A DNA stretch of 64,000 nucleotides from Chrysaora quinquecirrha (lineage: Eukaryota > Cnidaria > Scyphozoa > Semaeostomeae > Pelagiidae), in assembly GCA_014526335.1 (NCBI GenBank), contig JACTAT010000195.1, forward strand, positions 53,380-117,379, written 5' to 3'. Under the pieces are notes generated by a model that was given only the letters and a program-made list of their open reading frames with translations, did not search any database and was not told the DNA's origin. Positions 24,986 to 37,626 of the stretch are shown here, one piece after another (the stretch's first letter is position 1; every line of letters starts with the position of its first letter). Both the position numbers and the translations under genes were made by a program.

Positions 24986-25911
24986 AACTTCCTCAGAAAA
25001 TCTGTCGATTTGTAGGGCTCCGTTTGAACATCTTTTTACCTAAAAGCATCATTCTGGCCCCATAGTTGGACAACACATTGTTATACCCGTATCGTACTAT
25101 TTTTGGTAGTTTTGAAAGATTTTTGTGACAATCGACGGTAGAATTTGGGCTATTTTTGTATTTTGAGGACTATTTGCAAGCAAGGCACATAGATAAACAT
25201 TATTTAGCAGTATTTAGGATTGATTAACTTTTAAAAAGGACATAATGATACACTTTTATTCATTAAAACAATGAACGAGAAATAGCTACGTCTCTCAAAA
25301 TTTAAGAAACTTCTACAACTATACATCAACATGATTTAGAAACTTTAGAAATTCGGTATATTTTTTTACCGGAGATTATAAGTGTAACAACGTGTTATCA
25401 AATTATTTTCTGACACTGCTACTCGTCTATTGCTAACGACCTATTTTGCGACCTGTTTGCCGTTCTTGTCTATGTTTCAAATCCTAAATCTTTAGTCTTT
25501 TGTACATTTGGGGTGGGGGTAGTGGGTCACCCACAATAGGGTCTACCAGGGTAAGTTGGGTAATATAGGATCATGTTTTAAATTCATTCATTCACAATTC
25601 TCAAATTTAGCAGAAATAGTATTCAATGTGTGACAATTAAGAACATAAAATATATTTTTGAAATTTTTAAAGGGGGAGCTACAATTTCAAAAAATATATG
25701 GAGAATTTTTGCACCACCCCCTCCCCCAACTTGCCCCGGTCCCGGGGTAAGATGGGTAACAACAATTTTAGGCTAATTTAAGAAGATGCCAATAAACACT
25801 GCGCTGCGGCAAATTCTGAATTTCGTACGGGTATAACTTTAAGTACTAAAATAAAGGGATAAAATTGAGAAAGGTTTCTATCAAATCAAAAAAGTAATTA
25901 GCTAACTTTTT
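24986..25911. other. Intergenic, nothing recognised
   Basis: AT-rich, no gene. A GGGTAAGTTGGGTAA phrase near 25550 and GGGGTAAGATGGGTAAC near 25745 are similar direct words, possibly a small decayed repeat. Confidence 0.35.
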
Positions 25912-26602
25912 ATGTTTGAAGAATTCAAACATTATGTAGGGTTTTCTGCAAACCGGATGAAATACACCTAGATAGATAGATAGATAGAATCAGGAATGTT
26001 GTAACAATAAGATCGGAATTTCTATTCTCTGTGCACACAATTTAAACAATCATTGAGTTAATTAATTATTTTAATTGCAATTCAAATGCATACAATCAAA
26101 ACAATCGAAGAGGTTGTTCTGAGTCTTCGAAATTTGGCATGAGTTTGAACAACAAACTCATTAGGAAGCCATTAGCCAGCATGCGCTAAAATCTGGAACA
26201 AACAAAAAGCTGGGAACTCGTGGAATGAGTGGGAATAAACGGAACTGAATGGAACCATTGTAACATGCTGAAACGAAGTGGGAATAACTTGGAATCGGAG
26301 GGAACAACTGGGACGAAGTAGAAATCGGCGGGAATAAATGAGAACGAGAGGGGTCAAGGTGGAACATACAGGGAATCACTGAAGAAGATGAAGGAACAAC
26401 TCAGAAAAAAGGAAATTACCGCAAACAAGCGAGAGCAAATTGAAACTAAATAGGGATCAATGATGATTGCGGGGGAAATCAGGAACAAAGCCTGAAACAG
26501 TTAGAATCACAGGGAACAATTGTGGAGATTGTTCAACACTGCAAGCTGCCAGCTAATAGGCTTATCTCGGGCTGATCTGAGCTGATCTCATTCTTCAAAC
26601 AT
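25912..26602. mobile_element. Non-autonomous repeat family, copy 2
   Basis: The 13-bp inverted ends ATGTTTGAAGAAT (25912-25924) and complement (26590-26602) are the same as those of the interrupted copy at 1930-3151. This copy lacks the nested foldback element and has about 105 bp (26187-26292) in its place. No coding frame. Similarity extends a few bases beyond the right end in both copies, so the true right end could be up to 20 bases further out. Confidence 0.65.
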
Positions 26603-28023
26603 GGCTAATGGGTACCTTTAATAACAGATAAATTGTGTGTTATGCATATTTAGTCGATAGAAGGCAGAACTCCCTGTTCTGATTCTGCGCTGGTGCGCTC
26701 TGCACGTACACTTTGCTTCGATTTCAACCTACCTGTTTCTTACTTTTGAAATGATTTTTCACCAATTTATCACCCCCTACCCTTTTCAAAAACATGTTTA
26801 AAATGCTTTTTCAGGCAAGGGCTTCACCCTGATTAACTTTTCTTGCGTTTATCTCAAAAAGTTTTGGAGATAGCAAAAAACTCTGACCCAAATTTCAGCC
26901 GGGTTGTTCTTATAAAAAAAAGTGTACTCCTCCCTACTATAGACTATGTTCTAGTGTTCCTCTGCGCTAATGGCCGTATGGCCATACATATTTTGTTTGG
27001 TTCTTCTTAACTTTTGTTTATTCCTTAGTACTCAGTATAACCCTTAGATTTTCCTTGGTATAACCCATTAGTAAAACCCTTAGTTTTTCTCGTAGCAACT
27101 CAAGTATAGGTCGCGTATAGGTAATCCTTTAGTCTTTCCTCATCTTTAGGACCAAATAGCTGTAATTTTAGGGGAACAATTATCTTTCCTTTATAACAAG
27201 TCTTTGTTACTGCCTTGCACCCGAGGAGTAGATTCAGTTTACGCTCCCAAATTTTGATTTTTCACTTCAAAACTGAGCGATTAAACTACAAAATCAGGGG
27301 TATAACCATATGGTATAACTTGAATACAAAGTGTACGCGTGACGCGTGTATGCCGCCAAATTTTTCTTGAAACCGACCTGTTTTTTAAGGATCTGCAAAT
27401 CATTTTGCCCAACAATAATGGCCCGAATGCTTTGTACGCAAAATGACGTTTTTGAAGGACTTTAGCGCGCCACCTATACACATAGGAAACATAAAAAGAT
27501 GCAAGAAAAAGATTAATTTTTTAAAGGATATTTCGAGGTTACTTCTGAGAAGAGGGTGTTGTTTTGCAGTTTACTGCACCTTACTGAAGCCTTTCTATTT
27601 CAAGAATTACTCATACTTCTCTTCCTTTCTTGTACTTTATTACTCATATTTCGAAACTGTTTATTTCAGAAGGACACAATCGAATCGAAAGTAAAACGGA
27701 CAAACCAAACCAATTCTTCGAAATCGATTGTAAGATTTGCTGCGCTGTCAAAACTATATTTAAAGACGAAATCATTGAAAACAGCAATTTATAAATAAGA
27801 AGAAGGTTTTGGATTTATAAAATCATCGTCAGTTCTTCAAAATGACCCGAATATTTTTACGATCATACGATCCTGGATCATCCCTCAACAATTTATATCA
27901 TTTTATGCTTCCTTCCCTTGTCCATGGATCCATTTGACTTCCGTATCCCTGTATCCAGGCGACGAGTACGATCATAGCAACAAGCAACATCAACAACTGT
28001 TATATTTATTATTCTGCAGCAAA
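26603..28023. other. Intergenic, with one decayed repeat
   Basis: About 26715-26932 resembles 29775-29925. Both share CTTCGATTTC/TACCTGT, GGCTTCAC, TTTCACC-like words and AAATTTCAGCC followed by GTTCTTATAAA or GTTCTTTTAAA. This suggests a diverged transposon family related in its ends to the MITEs at 40018 and 41753. No gene was recognised before the EFCAB10-like locus. Confidence 0.35.
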
Positions 28024-29405
28024 ATGGCGGGCAGAGAAGACGGCGCTCAGTTTTATCTTACCAGGCACAGAATACCAGAATTGCTGAACAATATCACCTC
28101 GAGCTTGGTTTATGACAGACCAGGTAATTCCTAAAAGGCCGTATTAGCTTATCGAACGTTTCGCTGAAAAAGGCCCATATTCATCCTTAAAGTCCTTCCT
28201 GCTGGCCTAACTTCACCTCCTAGGTACTCATTTGGGGTGGTCTATCTACCTACCCTAGTCCCTATCCCATTTTTATGGGGATGAGGTCATGATGAATCAT
28301 CAACAAAAAAGATCTAGGCCTAACAACAAGGGTCAACTTAAAATGATGTGGGAAAACACTAGTTAACACTAGCTACACTACATATAGGTAGGGCTTTAGT
28401 CGATAGGTACAAAAAACTTTCAGCCAAAACAATAAGCCTAGTATATATTGCCTGGCTTTATTCTTGGTAAATACTTGATCCTGAAATCTTAACCATGTTT
28501 TTTGCAGATGATCCCAAACAGTACATAGTTGATTTTCTTAAAAACTACAAGATGCAAAGTCAGTAAAATGGACTACCCTTGCATATTTGATGAATCAAAT
28601 GTATCTTCTTTATATGGAATGCTTGATCCATCATCCAAGGAACAATTTCGCATTCCCAATACAAAACAGGTAGAAATTAAATCTTATTTCCTACTTAAAC
28701 TAGAAGAATCGTTATAAAGCTATGACTCAAATTGTTTTGTTCATGTGACTTGTTAATGTGGCTTGTTTTGCTATGCAACTTAAGTTCCATTTCAAACTTT
28801 CAACTTATTTTGATAGCAATGGAAAATCTTGGTGTCAAAGATTTCAATAAAACCCTGAAGGATCAGAAAATGATAAGATAACTTTGGATGTGTTTCAAAG
28901 TGAGGCGTGAGTACCGTTTGAAATCAATATTTCTTTGTTTACAAATGTTATTTCTTGGAAAGGGTAAACAAGGCTGAATCAGTATCCAAATGGGTTTTTC
29001 AAAGAATTGAAAACAAGAGCATATTGTCTTTGCAATGGGCTTTAGGACCCACACTTCCTTATGATTATCAAAGTTGATGAAAGTTATTTCTGCAGTGAAT
29101 CACATCCTCTTAGCATTGCCAGACAAAGCTCCTTTATAACCCTACCCTGATTTTGGCATCTGATGGTTTAAAGGGGATCAATAGATTCCACCTATCAATT
29201 AAACCTGAATAAGACAACGATATAGAAATTGAAATTACCAAATGTGTAGGAATTAAAAAAACTGCTTTCTGTCCATGTGTGTATTTTTAGAGGGCCTTCC
29301 TTTATGAAAGTCTATTTCCTTCCCCTTTTGCATTTAAATAATTTTGGTTTCTGTCTTTTCAGATTGCAAGGACTGTCTTCAGCTTCAGCGACATTTGCCA
29401 CCTGA
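28024..29405 (+). pseudogene. EFCAB10-like gene, apparent frame breaks
   Basis: Exon 1 (28024-28123) encodes a DPY30/RIIa-type dimerisation segment, YLTRHRIPELLNNITSSL, ending at CCAG/GTAATT. Exon 2 (28508-28669) continues it in phase (DPKQYIVDFLKNYKMQ), then changes frame to PCIFDESNVSSLYGMLD, an EF-hand-like segment. Exon 3 (about 28817-28906) carries MENLGVKDF and, in another frame, DKITLDVFQSEA. A short last exon (29363-29405) ends in a stop. Order and motifs match EFCAB10 (RIIa-like domain, then a degenerate EF-hand), a small ciliary-type protein. Stops fall near 28564 and 28880, and exon 3 is also out of phase with exon 2. Either the gene is decaying or the assembly has single-base indel errors here. 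The family assignment is from memory of the pattern. Confidence 0.5.
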
Positions 29406-32400
29406 TTTAATGTATACAACCAAACAAACTCATTTAAAACATGTATATGCATTGTATAGAATAAGCTTTTGTTTCCTAAGTTATCAGAATTTAAGACTTT
29501 TTTGTTGTAAATTTCATTTATGTTGTCTACTGAAATATCTTCTTTTTATTTTCTCTAAACAAAAAAGTCTATTGGCAAATTTACTTTCTTGAAAACAAGC
29601 AAGTTCTAGGTATAAGGATTGATGCGGGCGAGATGCGGGTTCAGCACTCTTATACTCAGGTCACTCAGTGAATGTGTTTTAGTAACCTAGGAAAATTACT
29701 GTGCCTGAAAAATATACCGGTAGCCCCAAAATTCTAAAAGTTATTTTTCTATAAGAACCCCTCGTTCGCGTTCTCAGACTACCTGTCTCTTGTTTTGGAG
29801 CAAGTTTTCAGCGCGTTTCCGAAGGGCTTCACGCTGGCGAACCTTGTTTGTATTCACATCAACAAGTTTTGAAGATGGCAAAAGAATTTCACCAAATTTC
29901 AGCCTGAAGTTCTTTTAAAAAACAACTCATATTCGTACAATGTTTTATGCACGAGACCCAAGTCCAAGACCTTGTTCAAAAAGTTTCTTAGTTCGCCCCG
30001 TTCGTTTCAATTTTGGTACTTAAGGTTCCTTAATAAGACATTTCTTAGAATTTTCTTATACAAAAAGAATTGAATGGTACTGCCAAAAAATGTGTCGTTT
30101 TTTGAAAAAATGACAACAGGAGAATGGCAAAGAGAAAAATTGCGAAAACATGTCAAAACCCGTTTAATGTGAGTTGTTTCGTCATTTTTCTCCAGTTAGA
30201 AAACGAGTTTGAATATCACAGGTTTCATATTCATTTTCATGTAGTTTAATAGTAGTTCTATAAATCGTCTAAATCGAGTGTCTAGATCTAAGTTTCTTAT
30301 ACACATATTGGTTACGAAAACGTGCATCATGTATTTGTTTTTTATGCCACATTTTTTTGGGTGGGGCCATTTACACAATTACGTCATTGATGTAGATGTT
30401 TTACTTTCGCTTCTAAGTTACAGTAGTTGTGTCTGACAGGCTGCAGGCTCTGAAGGATCTGAAGCAAATAAACTTCCAGTTTCGTTCTTATCATTATAAA
30501 ATTGCGATAAAATTCTGCACAAATGGCACAAAAGTGGGCACTTGCCTCAGCAAATATGGCATCTGATCTGGTCAACCAGCTGATCTTGCTGACGAGAATA
30601 ATTTTAGCATGTTTGGTTCTTGAAATGGTATGAATGAATTCTACATTGTATATTTTCTTTTTTTAGATATAGTTTCCCTGTTGTCTACTTGATTTAGTGT
30701 TACGTCATAGTCATCAATTACACACGTCAAGAACGTTGTTTGTCAGAAAGTAGCTGAGTCTTTCAGAACTGGTTTATCACTTATTAGAAAGTAGTAGAAT
30801 GTTTCGGAAATGAACAAGTTTTTAATTATTGATTTTCAGAAATACCTCTGTTCATGGAACATTTCATCTTGAACACATGTCTTTTATCTAACATTTTATA
30901 ATAAAAAGATAACCAGTTTTTTATAAGATAGGAACACCTCAGGCAGCACAATTTGGTAAGAAATTGTAAAAAAATTTACGTACTGAGATTTTGGGACAAG
31001 AGAAAGTTCGAGTACAGTGTTCATTTAAAATTCTTCTAGAAACTTCTATGAGGCAATTCAAGTCCCCGCCCTGTGACTTAAAATATTCTGCGTGAGGGGG
31101 GGAGGGGCAAAAAAATATCCCCCAACCACAATTGCTAGAAAAACTCGAAAAGCAATAGCTAGTAAGTGTTAGAAACTTACGTCTCAATATTTGTGTTTTC
31201 ATTTATTTGATCACGTGACCTCTTTATGACCATATTTGGAGGCATTTCAACAAAAACCAACTTATAATACTTAAAACTTCGTAGATACATGTCTGATTTT
31301 AACAAATCAGTAATCACACATCAATCAGTTTCTCAGGACAATGACTTTCATTTGATATAATACGTTCTTTTTGACGATATCGCATACAATAAAATGTATG
31401 ACGTCATGGAGAAAATTGGAGATCTATTTATTTATTCTATCTTATGGTAGTCATATAGTGGCAAAATGTAGCCGGGGTAGAATAGGTTAAAGGCTGGATA
31501 ATTGGAAGTCAAAATCATCACTATGTTGATGTCGACTTATTGAAGTCAAGAGTACGTTTGCACTACAAGTAGCCCGTGTGCAAACCAAAACCCTTCGTGG
31601 AGGGTTGAGTCTGCATGCGAGCTAGCTACTAAACAAGTTACGGCGACTAAAAAAAATTATAGAAAATTTCCCTGCGGAAAGCGTTTTTCGGAATGCCTGC
31701 ATCGAAATTGAAGAAACTCTTCTCAAGTATTAGAGCAAAGTTTCTTATAAAAAAATGAAGGTGGCAGGCCACATAGAGGGGAGGGGACATGAAGCGCCCT
31801 TGGAAGCACCATGGAAGCACAGTGAATTGCTGCTATAGGGTGTTAATGTGCTATAGGGCCGCAAACTGCACTGCACGCAGGCTATAAACAGATCACTGCT
31901 GTTGGTGGCGCGGGTAGTTGCGCGTGTAGTGACAATATGGGCGTTGGATAACTCCTTGCAGAGAAATTCAGAACCTGTTTGTCGAAATCGTCAACTCAAA
32001 CAGCTCAGATGGCTATTTTTGTCAAATTTAACAATGTAAGACACGTTATAACACGATAAATCAATGGTGTGTTGATGATCACTAGCAAGGCAATCAGAGG
32101 CAGCGTGAGCCTGGAGTCCATTGGAGTATTATGCACCTTAGGAGAAATATCTCATTTATGATAACAACAGACGCCTAAAAATGAAGGAACGCTCTTTTTT
32201 GAACAGATTGCCGCTCTAGGGCTGATAGGTTCTGAGACAAGATCGATTAAAATTCGGCAGCCCTAACAAGGTTTTATTGACTGAAGTTTGGACAGGGTTT
32301 TCTTGGGGCAAGGCACCGGATCTTTTACTTCGCCTGACCCCCCGTGTGTATGATCCTGACTGATTGGCTAACACGCATCCTGGACAGTCTTTAAAAAGGG

Positions 32401-32512
32401 ACAGATTTGACACAAAACCGGGAAAGCACATGTTTTACATCTTTGAATTCGACAAAAGCGGCCAACTTAGCTGTTCGAGTTCATCATACTGGAAACGGTT
32501 GGCTGCATAGCA
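29406..32512. other. Intergenic, nothing firm
   Basis: AT-rich, with no recognised gene. It includes the decayed repeat near 29775-29925 described with 26715-26932. The last ~100 bases before 32513 probably hold the promoter or 5' leader of the TNFR-like gene, but no element could be assigned. Confidence 0.35.
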
Positions 32513-35500
32513 ATGCAAGGAGGTCACCCCTCATCCGCACTGTTTATGCTAGTAGAACCTCTTATGGTGAGGGTGACACTCAAATAAACCCTGATCTGAT
32601 TTGACATTGTGGATTTTCTTTTTTCAGGTGACAAATCATTCGACAACTGCTTTAAGAACTTACAGATTCTGCTCATATCACTACCATTACTCAAAGCAAG
32701 TCCACAATTGTGTACCATGTACGGATAAATGTCCACGTCGTACTGGCTTAAACAGAAACTGTGGATATGATATATTTGGAAACAAAGTGAAACCGGCTTG
32801 TACAATGTGCCCAAAAGGATACTACAGTAGAAATGGATCAAAGAAAACGAAACATCTTAGATCAACGCCTTGCTTAAGATGTAATCAATGCTACCCTCCA
32901 TTGCTAACGATTAAAAAGTGCAACAGAAAAAGAAATGCGAGATGTGGCCCATGTCCTCTAGGGTACGTCATATTTTCTTTATGTGATTTCAAACTGAATA
33001 TATTTAGCTTGCAACATAAAAGCCTAGTTTTAATTTGCCATACGTTGTGGGGCCATTGCTGAGACATTGTTGCGACGTATGCATCCTAGTTAATGTCTGC
33101 GCAGTCTTTTGGAGGGTATTTGGAGGGATTTTTGCAGCAATGTGGAGGGGGTTCAGTAATGTAGAGGGATATCTTCAGTAACGTGGAGGGATTAGTATGT
33201 TTGCATAAAAAATTTCGCATGTCGAATCAATGGTTTCTAAACTGCTGCTGCTAAAAAAATTACTTCACGTAAATAGGCTTTTCTTATATCATTGATGGTC
33301 TTAATGCATACCATATGTTTATTTTTTTAAATGTAGATAAAAATCAATGCTTAGCTCTGCATCTACAAGGCACTTTTCATCTTATATCGCCGAAGCGGCC
33401 GCTTTTCGATATAAGTAACATTTTATAAGGTGCAAATTTTTGGGGTTTGATCCCTTATGAATTCTGAAAATAGTATGGAGAGCTCCAAATCCTACCGTCT
33501 CCAGAAGAATGGCTTTGAAGAACACACATTCCGAAAAAAGAAGGCCACCGAGAAAAAAAATTGGTTTAGAAGAACTCTGTTATCCCCACTATCCGCACAT
33601 AGAATCATTCCAAATCTGCGTACCCGCTAAACTACAGGGTGGCCCAAAAAAAGGGACCCCCTTAGGTAAATAATTTCTGAATTTTCTCAAGGAGTAATTT
33701 TATCAAATTTATACCAGGTAATATTCAAGTCAAGTGCGATATCGTGTAGAAATATGTTGGTGATAAGAGCTTCCTGTAGTGTCGTGCTGTTATCTGTGTT
33801 GTCATGCTGTTATGTCATGTGCTGTACTTTGTACCCTGTTACCATTGTCTATGTGTTTATATGTAAATAATTGTTATATTATAATCAGTTTCACCAGTTA
33901 CAAGCTGCAGTGTGGTCCCTGTGTGAACTCCGTCTCATCACAGACGTAAAACACTACAATGGCGACGAGGATAAAAACGTCAAAGAAGCTTCACCAAAGA
34001 GAAATATGTCAATGACAAGGCAATTTTTTACGATCAAAAGCAGCATTGAAGATGAACAAGCTTCGATTTTCTAAAATCACAGCAGGCCGAGAAAACATGA
34101 AGACAACGCCCTCTCAAAATGGACAGGGAAGAACTACTCATTCAAGAATTTGATGTCAAAGAAAAAACAGTTTTGAATCTCAACGAGAAACGAGAAAAAG
34201 GAAGCTCAGAAGCATTTACTTTATAAAGATACAAGAATAAAGACACAGTCTCTCTCAAATCAAAATAAAATAAAAAGTTTGTCCAAGTCACAGTTCCCCA
34301 CAGAATCACTCAACCAAGAAAGCAGATACGCACAGGCCAGTACCCTTAGTATCTTATCCAGCATCCTATACAAGTAGTTAGCCGATTAAATTCGTTTAGA
34401 TGCCCAAGACAGAGGCACAGCCGAAGACAGTTGATCTTCAACCATTTTTCAAGAAAGCTATAGGAGAAGTCGTGTGAGCCAGCTTACAAAGAGCTAAGTG
34501 TGGTGTCACAGAATCCAACACAGAAGCGCTGTTGATGAAGCAAAATTATAAAAGATGAACAATGTCAATTGCATCTGAATAAATACAAAATATATCCTGT
34601 GACGTGTCAAAGTGCAGCCCAAGAAGCGACTTTGGTCAATTGGACAGATTATCGGAGAAATAAAGAATCAAAGAAATAAAGGCCTGGTTATCCAGCTGTT
34701 TCAGACACACAAAACTGAAGAAATGCAGAAGAGTATATACACTTAAACAAAAGAGAGATTGAAAGTCAAGCTGAACTCCAGATACGTTTTTAAACTACAT
34801 GCTTAAACACACACACAAAAAACATGGACATGTCGTAACTTTAAAATGCAACTTTAAAAATCAAATCAAAAGCAATGTGATGTTAAACTTTTCTTTTTCC
34901 AAGTAAGGGGGAGATGTAATGTTCACAGATGCTGATGGCGGTAAATTCCCGAGTGGCCAGCTCACAGACGCTGAGGCTGGTGTAGTCACTCGAAATCAAA
35001 CTAAGAATATGAAGATATAGAATACTGATAATTCACAGACAAATCTGGATACGTTTCTGGCTAAACGAAGAAATGAAGAAATTAAATCGATAACATGAAA
35101 GCCTTGTAGAGAACTCGAAAGAAGAAACTGCAGCGAACGAAAGGATACGGACTTGACGAATTAGATCAGACGATTGAAAAGAAGAATCGCTGAATATATC
35201 ACTGGACTTGTCGATTGAACATTTAAACTTGACTCAATTATTTTGCTTTTAATTTTCGTAAGTTGAGGAGGGATGTAGTGTCGTGCTGTTATCTGTGTTG
35301 TCATGCTGTTATGTCATGTGCTGTACTTTGTACCCTGTTACCATTGTCTATGTGTTTATATGTAAATAATTGTTATATTATAATCAGTTTCACCAGTTAC
35401 AAGCTGCAGTGTGGTCCCTGTGTGAACTCCGTCTCATCACAGACGTAAAACACTACACTTCCATCTCGGCGCAATGGGACATTAAATTCATGATGTCCAA

Positions 35501-36251
35501 AAACCAGCTGTTTATTCCATCATTGCGTACTGTACTCCAATCGTGCGTGAAGGAGAATCATTATCCCAGAGTAAAATTGTCACGACCATTAATGTATGGT
35601 CAGTTATATTAGAAAAGTGTATTGAGCAGGATTGAGGACATTTTGAATATCATTTGACTGAAAGAATGAGTTATTGATTTTTCTGTTTTGTTGCGTAAGG
35701 ATTACGTAAGGGTATAAAGTTGCTTATTTTGTTACAGTATGTTTTTGGACTGTAAAGTTTTAAAGTCAATTTATTCAGAGATACTAAGCCATATCATCAT
35801 GATATTTACAAGATATATCTCATTTGAGTTGAATATCATGTAGTATTAATTTCATGAAATTCCAACTTAAGAATAAATTATTTATAAATTATTTAGTTAG
35901 GGTGTCCCTTTTTTCTGGGCCACCCTGTATAATGGACCCACTTCTGAGCTCCATGCCTTACCCCTTTTCTTGATATAACGTTTTAAGATTACCACCATAC
36001 AGCCTACAATAGGGAAGTTTTCTAACTGAATTATTTTTTTTTCTAGAATGTACAAGCATACAAATGGTCGATGCTACAAATGCACATTTTGCTGCAAAGG
36101 GATGTTAGAGACAGGCTATAATGTTGTGCAGTCATGTGTGAATAGTAAAATGGGAAGATGTTCTTGCAGAGCCTTTACTAGATGTCATGAGAACGAGGGT
36201 GCTCACCAATGTTCAGTGCCTTATAATGCAACTTTATCTAATTCTCCATAA
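32513..36251 (+). CDS. TNF-receptor-like cysteine-rich protein (3 exons)
   Basis: Exon A (32513-32566, least certain) gives an 18-residue start and ends ATG/GTGAGG. A 61-base intron ends TTTTTTCAG, and exon B (32628-32962) ends CTAGG/GTACGT. A ~3.1-kb intron ends TTTTTTCTAG, and exon C (36047-36251) follows in phase. The spliced frame has repeated CxxC patterns typical of TNFR cysteine-rich domains: CVPCTDKCP, CTMCPKGYYS, CLRCNQC, CGPCPLG and CYKCTFCC. These most recall EDAR/TNFRSF19-type receptors. No transmembrane span or death domain is seen before the stop at 36249-36251, so this is either a secreted form or a gene with unseen further exons. The signal peptide is weak, so the true first exon may lie upstream. 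The large intron holds two nested mobile elements. Confidence 0.7.
33775..33958 (+). repeat. 5' LTR, 184 bp
   Basis: Begins TGTAGTG and ends CACTACA; reads identical to the 3' LTR over its whole length, which indicates a very recent insertion. Confidence 0.9.
35274..35457 (+). repeat. 3' LTR, 184 bp
   Basis: Same sequence and length as the 5' LTR, preceded by the polypurine tract and followed by the CTTCC duplication. Confidence 0.9.
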
Positions 36252-37192
36252 TTGATCAAAAACGAAAAGTTATGTAAACCGAAAATATGTACATTATTCT
36301 GTTATCTAGAAAGAAATTATTTTTTTTATTTAATAGATTGTACATTGCTTAACCAGAGACTGCTTAATATCTGTGTCTGAAAAACCTACAAATGTTGTGG
36401 AACAAAAATTGCTGCGAATATAAAAAGACCAAAACCCTAATTAGGTCTGCAGCTGCGCAGTCATGAAGGTGCTCTTCAGCAATGAATGAGGAGCCTGCGA
36501 AGTAACATGAAGGGCTATCTTTAAGTAATGAGCAGGGCTGCCATGAGTAATTTTGAGGATACGTCCATACGGCTTTAAGTTGAGAGTTACCCCTAGAGGT
36601 TTAAAGGAATGGAGGGAAGGACTGTCGTGAGGCTAAGTTTGAGGGTACACGCTTTTTTTCACAAATAACCACTTTATAAGGAGCCTATATGTTGTAGAAG
36701 ACCCACAAACTTTAGAACTTGTACTACTAAAGAGAAAATCGCTTAAAAACTTTTCAATGTTGAATGTTTTTATCACTGCAAAAAATCAAGAATAAGGCAG
36801 CCAGTTCCATTCATTTGGAATCCAAAATCACATAAATTGTACGTTACGCATATATAAAATGTTTCCTCGACTGGTCCCGAGCTTTGCTTACAACCAAATG
36901 TCTCTGTATAGTAGTTATGACACTGAGTGTGCAGTTAAAATTAAGGAAGTATTAAATAAATTTTCGAAATTTTGAAACAACAATTGACTCAAAAGTGGTC
37001 CAAAAATAAGGAACTTTAAAAACTAGGCCTTGAGCTAGGTTCTTTATAAAAAAGCGTGTAGCGTGGACGATGCAAATTAGGCTGAATCTATCTTTTTCTT
37101 TGAGCATCGAACGGGGCGTTAACCTATAACTTCAAAGCCTATCCAGGGGCATCAGGAGCAAGGAAGCAAGGGGGCGTCTGCCCACTTGGGTC
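36252..37192. other. Downstream of the TNFR-like gene, nothing recognised
   Basis: AT-rich. An ATGAAGG/GCAATGAG-type phrase recurs loosely at 36460-36560. Further exons of the TNFR-like gene, for example a membrane span, were looked for and not found. Confidence 0.4.
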
Positions 37193-37626
37193 CTTCGTCT
37201 CACTGGTGTTCTATGCACCTGGCTTTACCCACGCTATCTGGCTGACCACTTGTGTCTTCCTCGTCTCACTGGTGTCTTATGCACCTGGCTTTACCCACGC
37301 TATCTGGCTGCCCACTTGTGTCCCTCGTCTCACTGGTGTTCTATGCACCTGGCTTTACCCACGCTATCTGGCTGCCCACTTGTGTCCCTCGTCTCACTGG
37401 TGTCCTATGCACCTGGCTATACCCACGCTATCTGGCTGCCCACTTGTGTCCCTCGTCTCACTGGTGTCCTATGCACCTAGCTATACCCACGCTATCTGGC
37501 TGCCCACTTGTGTCCCTCGTCTCACTGGTGTCCTATGCACCTGGCTATACCCACGCTATCTGGCTGCCCACTTGTGTCCCTCGTCTCACTGGTGTCCTAT
37601 GCACCTAGCTATACCCACGCTATCTT
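37193..37626. repeat. 64-bp minisatellite, about 6.5 copies
   Basis: CTCACTGGTGT recurs with a 64-bp step at 37331, 37395, 37459, 37523 and 37587, after slightly irregular first units at 37201 and 37267. The unit reads CTATGCACCTGGCTTTACC, CACGCTATCTGGCTGCCCAC and TTGTGTCCCTCGT in order. The last units alternate a CTGG/CTAG variant, hinting at a two-unit higher-order step. Because 64 is not divisible by 3, all three forward phases stay open. No gene. Confidence 0.9.

Larger units (their letters stand above)
33775..35457 (+). mobile_element. Non-coding LTR retrotransposon (TRIM/LARD type)
   Basis: Two 184-bp LTRs flank a 1315-bp interior. The LTRs start TGTAGTG and end CACTACA. The insertion is bracketed by a perfect 5-bp target duplication, CTTCC (33770-33774 and 35458-35462). 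Just inside the left LTR is TGGCGACGAGG, in the primer-binding position, and just before the right LTR is the purine run GAGGAGGGA. The interior has no gag or pol frame. It also contains AAGGGGGAGATGTAATG near 34905-34921, which resembles a second polypurine tract followed by an LTR start, so the interior may be chimeric. It must rely on proteins of another element. Confidence 0.9.
33635..35927. mobile_element. Mariner-type element, split by an LTR element
   Basis: The left end CAGGGTGGCCCAAAAAAAGGG and right end CCCTTTTTTCTGGGCCACCCTG are inverted, and TA flanks both (33633-33634 and 35928-35929). Without the LTR insertion (33775-35457) and one 5-bp duplication the element is about 605 bp. 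No transposase frame remains, so it is a non-autonomous or deleted mariner/Tc1-type copy inside the TNFR-like gene's intron. Confidence 0.8.

Noticed and set aside
33959..35273. gag/pol genes inside the LTR element
   Set aside because: All frames are stop-dense and no protease, RT, RNase H or integrase motif was found.
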